Positions 61,083-64,000 of a stretch of DNA of 64,000 nt are shown here, piece by piece. Under the pieces are notes generated by a model. The model was given only the letters and a program-made list of their open reading frames with translations, was not told the DNA's origin and ran no database searches. Both the position numbers and the translations under genes were made by a program. The stretch's first letter is position 1. Every line of letters starts with the position of its first letter. Source of the stretch: Fictibacillus nanhaiensis (GTDB lineage Bacteria; Bacillota; Bacilli; Bacillales; Fictibacillaceae); NCBI RefSeq assembly GCF_023715445.1, contig NZ_JAMBOD010000003.1, positions 186,001 to 250,000 on the forward strand. Reading direction: 5' to 3'.

Positions 61083-62435
61083 TTATTTAAGTTTATGCAC
61101 GGAGTTGATAAACATGTCCCCTCTTTGTTCAAAAGTCTTATATTGGTCCCAGCTTGCACATGCAGGGGAAAGCAATATCACGTCACCATCTTTTGAATGG
61201 CTGTATGCCATGGGAACAGCTTCTTCCACATTATCAGCACGTTTTATCGTTTCTATTCCCGCCTGTGTTCCTGCTTCAGCTATTTTTTCAGCAGTTTGGC
61301 CAAATGTAACGAGTACTTTGACATTTTTTAATGATGGAATAAGATCATCAAATGAATTTCCTCTGTCAAGCCCTCCTGCTAATAAGATAACGCCATTTTC
61401 AAATGCTGAGAGCGCTGCTTTCGTTGCTAATATATTCGTTGCTTTAGAGTCGTTATAAAAACGTCTGCCTGCTACATCTCCCACATATTGAAGTCGATGT
61501 GTCACACCTGTGAACGAGGTTAATACATTATTAATCTGGTCAACTGATGCACCTGCAAGCATTGATGCAGAAACTGCTGCCATGATATTTGATAGATTAT
61601 GCTGACCAGGCAGTACGATGTCTTTCAAATTAATGATCTTGGTTTGCTGGAAATACAACGCATCTTCTAAAATATAAGCTCCGTCTATCATTTGTTTCTT
61701 AACAGAGAAATGAATATGCTTCGCTTTAGACAGTTTCATAAGCTCAGATACCCGTTCATCATCTGCATTGTAAATAACGAAGTCATTCTGGTCCTGGTTC
61801 TCTGTTATCTTTGCTTTTGCTTGTCCATATTCATCAAGAGAGCCATGATAGTCTAAATGCGCTTCAAACAGATTCAAAAAGACAGAGATTCTCGGTTTGA
61901 ACTTTTCTGTTCCCATAAGCTGAAAACTGGATAATTCAGCAACAAGTATATCGTTAACAGTAGATTTAGCGGCAACCTCTGAAAAAACAGTTCCAATATT
62001 GCCTGCTACAATAGGATTCTTTTCACTGTTTTTTAACATTTCGCCAATGAGCGTAGTTGTCGTCGTTTTTCCATTAGAACCTGTTATTGCGATAATGGAA
62101 GCTTCAGATATCAGACCTGCAATCTCTACTTCTGTATAAACAGGTATCTTGCGCTTAAGTGCTTCATCAATTAATGGATTATGATAAGGAATACCAGGAT
62201 TCTTCACTAAAAAATCTATGTCTCTGTCAAGCAGATTTAGTGGATGTCCGCCGCATTCTACAAAAATACCCATTTCCTCAAGCTCTTCAGCTTCTTTATT
62301 CCCTTCTCTTGGCTGTTTGTCATTTACAACAACAGTCGCTCCAAAAGAATGAAGCAGTTTTGCTGCAGCAAAACCGCTTTTGGCCAAACCAACAATTAAA
62401 ATATTTTTATCTTGAAAAAACGCTAAGTTCTTCAT
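61083..62435 (-). CDS. murD: UDP-N-acetylmuramoylalanine-D-glutamate ligase
   Basis: MurD adds D-glutamate to UDP-MurNAc-L-Ala. The 450 residues have an N-terminal Rossmann UDP-binding domain (ILIVGLAKSGFAAAKLL), the ATP loop AITGSNGKTTTTTLIGEML, LNLFEAHLDYHGSLDEY, and the C-terminal ligase domain (HRLQYVGDVAGRRFYNDSKATN in two parts: HRLQYV and YNDSKATN). Start touches the mraY stop with no gap, so it is coupled. Confidence 0.97.
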   Translation of the reverse strand: MKNLAFFQDKNILIVGLAKSGFAAAKLLHSFGATVVVNDKQPREGNKEAEELEEMGIFVECGGHPLNLLDRDIDFLVKNPGIPYHNPLIDEALKRKIPVYTEVEIAGLISEASIIAITGSNGKTTTTTLIGEMLKNSEKNPIVAGNIGTVFSEVAAKSTVNDILVAELSSFQLMGTEKFKPRISVFLNLFEAHLDYHGSLDEYGQAKAKITENQDQNDFVIYNADDERVSELMKLSKAKHIHFSVKKQMIDGAYILEDALYFQQTKIINLKDIVLPGQHNLSNIMAAVSASMLAGASVDQINNVLTSFTGVTHRLQYVGDVAGRRFYNDSKATNILATKAALSAFENGVILLAGGLDRGNSFDDLIPSLKNVKVLVTFGQTAEKIAEAGTQAGIETIKRADNVEEAVPMAYSHSKDGDVILLSPACASWDQYKTFEQRGDMFINSVHKLK

Positions 62436-63410
62436 TTAAACCCACACCTCTAAATAAATTCCTAAAGCAGCAAAAACAAGTCCTACCAGCCAGAATGTTA
62501 CAACGATCCGCCACTCACTCCAGCCTGACAGTTCGTAATGGTGATGAAGCGGGCTCATCTTAAATACCCGTTTGCCTGTCAGCTTAAAAGAGGTAACTTG
62601 AATCATAACCGAGAGAGTTTCAATAACAAATACACCACCAATAATGACCAGCAATATTTCCATTTTAGTTAAGATAGCCACAGCACTTATAGCACCCCCG
62701 AGCGCCAATGAACCAGTATCACCCATGAACACTTTTGCAGGATGTGCATTAAATACCAAAAATCCTAATACCGCGCCAACCACAGCTACACAAAAGATTG
62801 CTGCTTCAAATTGAAGCATGGTTGATGCTAAAACGGCAAAAGCACCAAATGCGATCGCTGCTGTTCCGGCCAACAATCCATCAAGACCATCCGTCAGATT
62901 TACTGCGTTAGATGCTCCGATCAGCATAAATAAAACTAAGACAGGATAAAACCAGCCAAGATCGAATGAAAAACCTGTTCCTGGAACACTTACTTCAGTC
63001 GTAAAATCAATCATTTTTAGTCCGAAGTAAAAGAGAGCAGCAATAATAAGCTGTCCTACAAGCTTTTGCTTTGATGTTAATCCCAGGTTTCTTTTCTTCA
63101 CTACTTTAATAAAATCATCTAAAAATCCTATAAGTCCATATCCTAATGTTACAAGGAGCAGTAAATGTGTTTCAGCAGTAACGGTAAAAAATTTAGCAGT
63201 CATCGCATATGTAGCAATAACAAGAGCCAATACGATAACTATACCGCCCATTGTTGGTGTTCCTTGTTTCTTCTGATGTGATTTCGGTCCTTCATCACGT
63301 ATGCTTTGCCCAAATTTCAATCTTCTTAAAAACGGTATAAAGAAGGGTGAGCTAAGCACCGCGATTAAAAAGGATGCAACTAATGTAAAAAGTAAGACTT
63401 GCTCAATCAT
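62436..63410 (-). CDS. mraY: phospho-N-acetylmuramoyl-pentapeptide transferase
   Basis: MraY joins UDP-MurNAc-pentapeptide to undecaprenyl phosphate, making lipid I in the membrane. 324 residues with about ten helices; the catalytic aspartates appear in [18 protein letters not shown] (DDFIK) and in [12 protein letters not shown]. The conserved [15 protein letters not shown] histidine loop is present. It overlaps murF by 4 bases and adjoins murD. Confidence 0.97.
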   Translation of the reverse strand: MIEQVLLFTLVASFLIAVLSSPFFIPFLRRLKFGQSIRDEGPKSHQKKQGTPTMGGIVIVLALVIATYAMTAKFFTVTAETHLLLLVTLGYGLIGFLDDFIKVVKKRNLGLTSKQKLVGQLIIAALFYFGLKMIDFTTEVSVPGTGFSFDLGWFYPVLVLFMLIGASNAVNLTDGLDGLLAGTAAIAFGAFAVLASTMLQFEAAIFCVAVVGAVLGFLVFNAHPAKVFMGDTGSLALGGAISAVAILTKMEILLVIIGGVFVIETLSVMIQVTSFKLTGKRVFKMSPLHHHYELSGWSEWRIVVTFWLVGLVFAALGIYLEVWV

Positions 63411-64000
63411 TTTTTCGACTCCTGTTCTTCTTCTATAAATGTAGAAATGAGGGTTTCTAAAGCCATCCCTCTCGATGCTTTAAAAAGAATAGCAGTGTCT
63501 TTCGATAATAATTTCCCAATCGGTTCCTGCGCTTCTTCTTTTGTCAGACATGGAGTGACTTCAAGATTTTTTCGTTTCATTTTTTTTAATTCATCAGCGA
63601 TCCAGGCACCTTTTTCACCGACTGTAATTACATGATTAATAGAAGGATCAACATGAGCGGCTACTCTTCTGTGCATTTCTTCTTCATTTGATCCGAGTTC
63701 ATACATATCTCCTAATACAGCCGCTTTTGCATTAAAATCATTCAGCTCAGCAAGTGTCGCTAAAGCGGCAATCATGCTCGTTGGGCTTGCATTATAGGCA
63801 TCGTTAATAAGGAGCGTGCCTTGCTTTCCTTTTTTCAGTTCAAGTCTCATGGAAGTGACCTTTAGATTTTCAAGTCCTTCAAGAATTTTATTTTCCTCTA
63901 TATTCAAATAATGCCCGATAGCTATCGCATATGCCGCATTTTTAATATTGTGGCGGCCAAGCATAGGTATTCTATAAACAGTTGTCCCTTCTTCTAAAGT
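63407..64000 (-). CDS. murF: UDP-N-acetylmuramoyl-tripeptide-D-alanyl-D-alanine ligase, N-terminal part beyond window
   Basis: MurF adds D-Ala-D-Ala to the UDP-MurNAc tripeptide. The visible 197 C-terminal residues, from the window edge, contain [17 protein letters not shown], the MurF-type [27 protein letters not shown] and the C-terminal [10 protein letters not shown]. MurE-type motifs such as DYAHTP are missing, which excludes MurE. In B. subtilis murF lies elsewhere and murE adjoins mraY, so the order here differs. Frame is open across the edge. Confidence 0.93.
   Translation of the reverse strand, partial: TLEEGTTVYRIPMLGRHNIKNAAYAIAIGHYLNIEENKILEGLENLKVTSMRLELKKGKQGTLLINDAYNASPTSMIAALATLAELNDFNAKAAVLGDMYELGSNEEEMHRRVAAHVDPSINHVITVGEKGAWIADELKKMKRKNLEVTPCLTKEEAQEPIGKLLSKDTAILFKASRGMALETLISTFIEEEQESKK

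Overview
The window is a 64 kb stretch of a low-GC, endospore-forming Firmicute chromosome, of the family Bacillaceae (Bacillus sensu lato). The evidence is gene order that closely follows the fabD-to-mraY arc of Bacillus subtilis (recalled, not searched), sporulation genes (spoVM, sigE, sigG, spoIIGA, spoVE), PyrR attenuators, an ileS T-box and a TPP riboswitch. Protein and repeat sequences differ from B. subtilis itself. A Fictibacillus-like genus is possible but not shown. There is no prophage, IS, CRISPR, rRNA or tRNA. Almost every gene lies on the minus strand, so the biological reading order runs from position 64000 down to 1. Only rpmB and rqcH are on the plus strand.

Layout from high to low coordinates: the division and cell-wall cluster (murF partial, mraY, murD, spoVE, murB, divIB, ylxW, ylxX, sbp, ftsA, ftsZ; 64000-53337); the mother-cell/forespore sigma block (spoIIGA, sigE, sigG; 52848-50279); the ylmC-ylmD-ylmE-sepF-ylmG-ylmH-divIVA division block (50173-46205); T-box-controlled ileS, then lspA and rluD (46208-41253); the pyr operon pyrR-pyrP-pyrB-pyrC-carA-carB-pyrK-pyrD-pyrF-pyrE plus an attached methyltransferase (41256-28606); rqcH (plus) divergent from a Ca2+ P-type ATPase; remA-gmk-rpoZ; coaBC-priA-def-fmt-rsmB-rlmN-prpC-prkC-rsgA-rpe (22496-10726); riboswitch-controlled thiT-thiN; spoVM; rpmB (plus); yloU-fakA; sdaAB-sdaAA-recG; and the fapR-plsX-fabD lipid operon running off the left edge.

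The genes form a classic growth-and-division neighbourhood: precursor supply (pyrimidines, fatty acids, CoA, thiamine), translation start and decoding (def, fmt, rsmB, rlmN, ileS, rqcH), peptidoglycan precursors and the Z-ring, and the switch of that machinery to sporulation. Regulation readable from sequence includes a FapR operator, two canonical and one odd pyr attenuator, a T-box, a TPP riboswitch, a sigma-F/G-type promoter before sigG and a spoIIG-type promoter with a 22-bp spacer.

The most unusual material is in the spacers. Three non-homologous arrays of 20-21 bp degenerate tandem repeats (two helical turns) each lie in an untranscribed gap. A MITE-like dispersed element with imperfect inverted termini has two long copies, one truncated copy and one relic. 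One long copy sits between the ileS T-box and the ileS start codon. Repeats occupy the positions where B. subtilis has yloC, ylyA, bpr and murG, none of which is present here.
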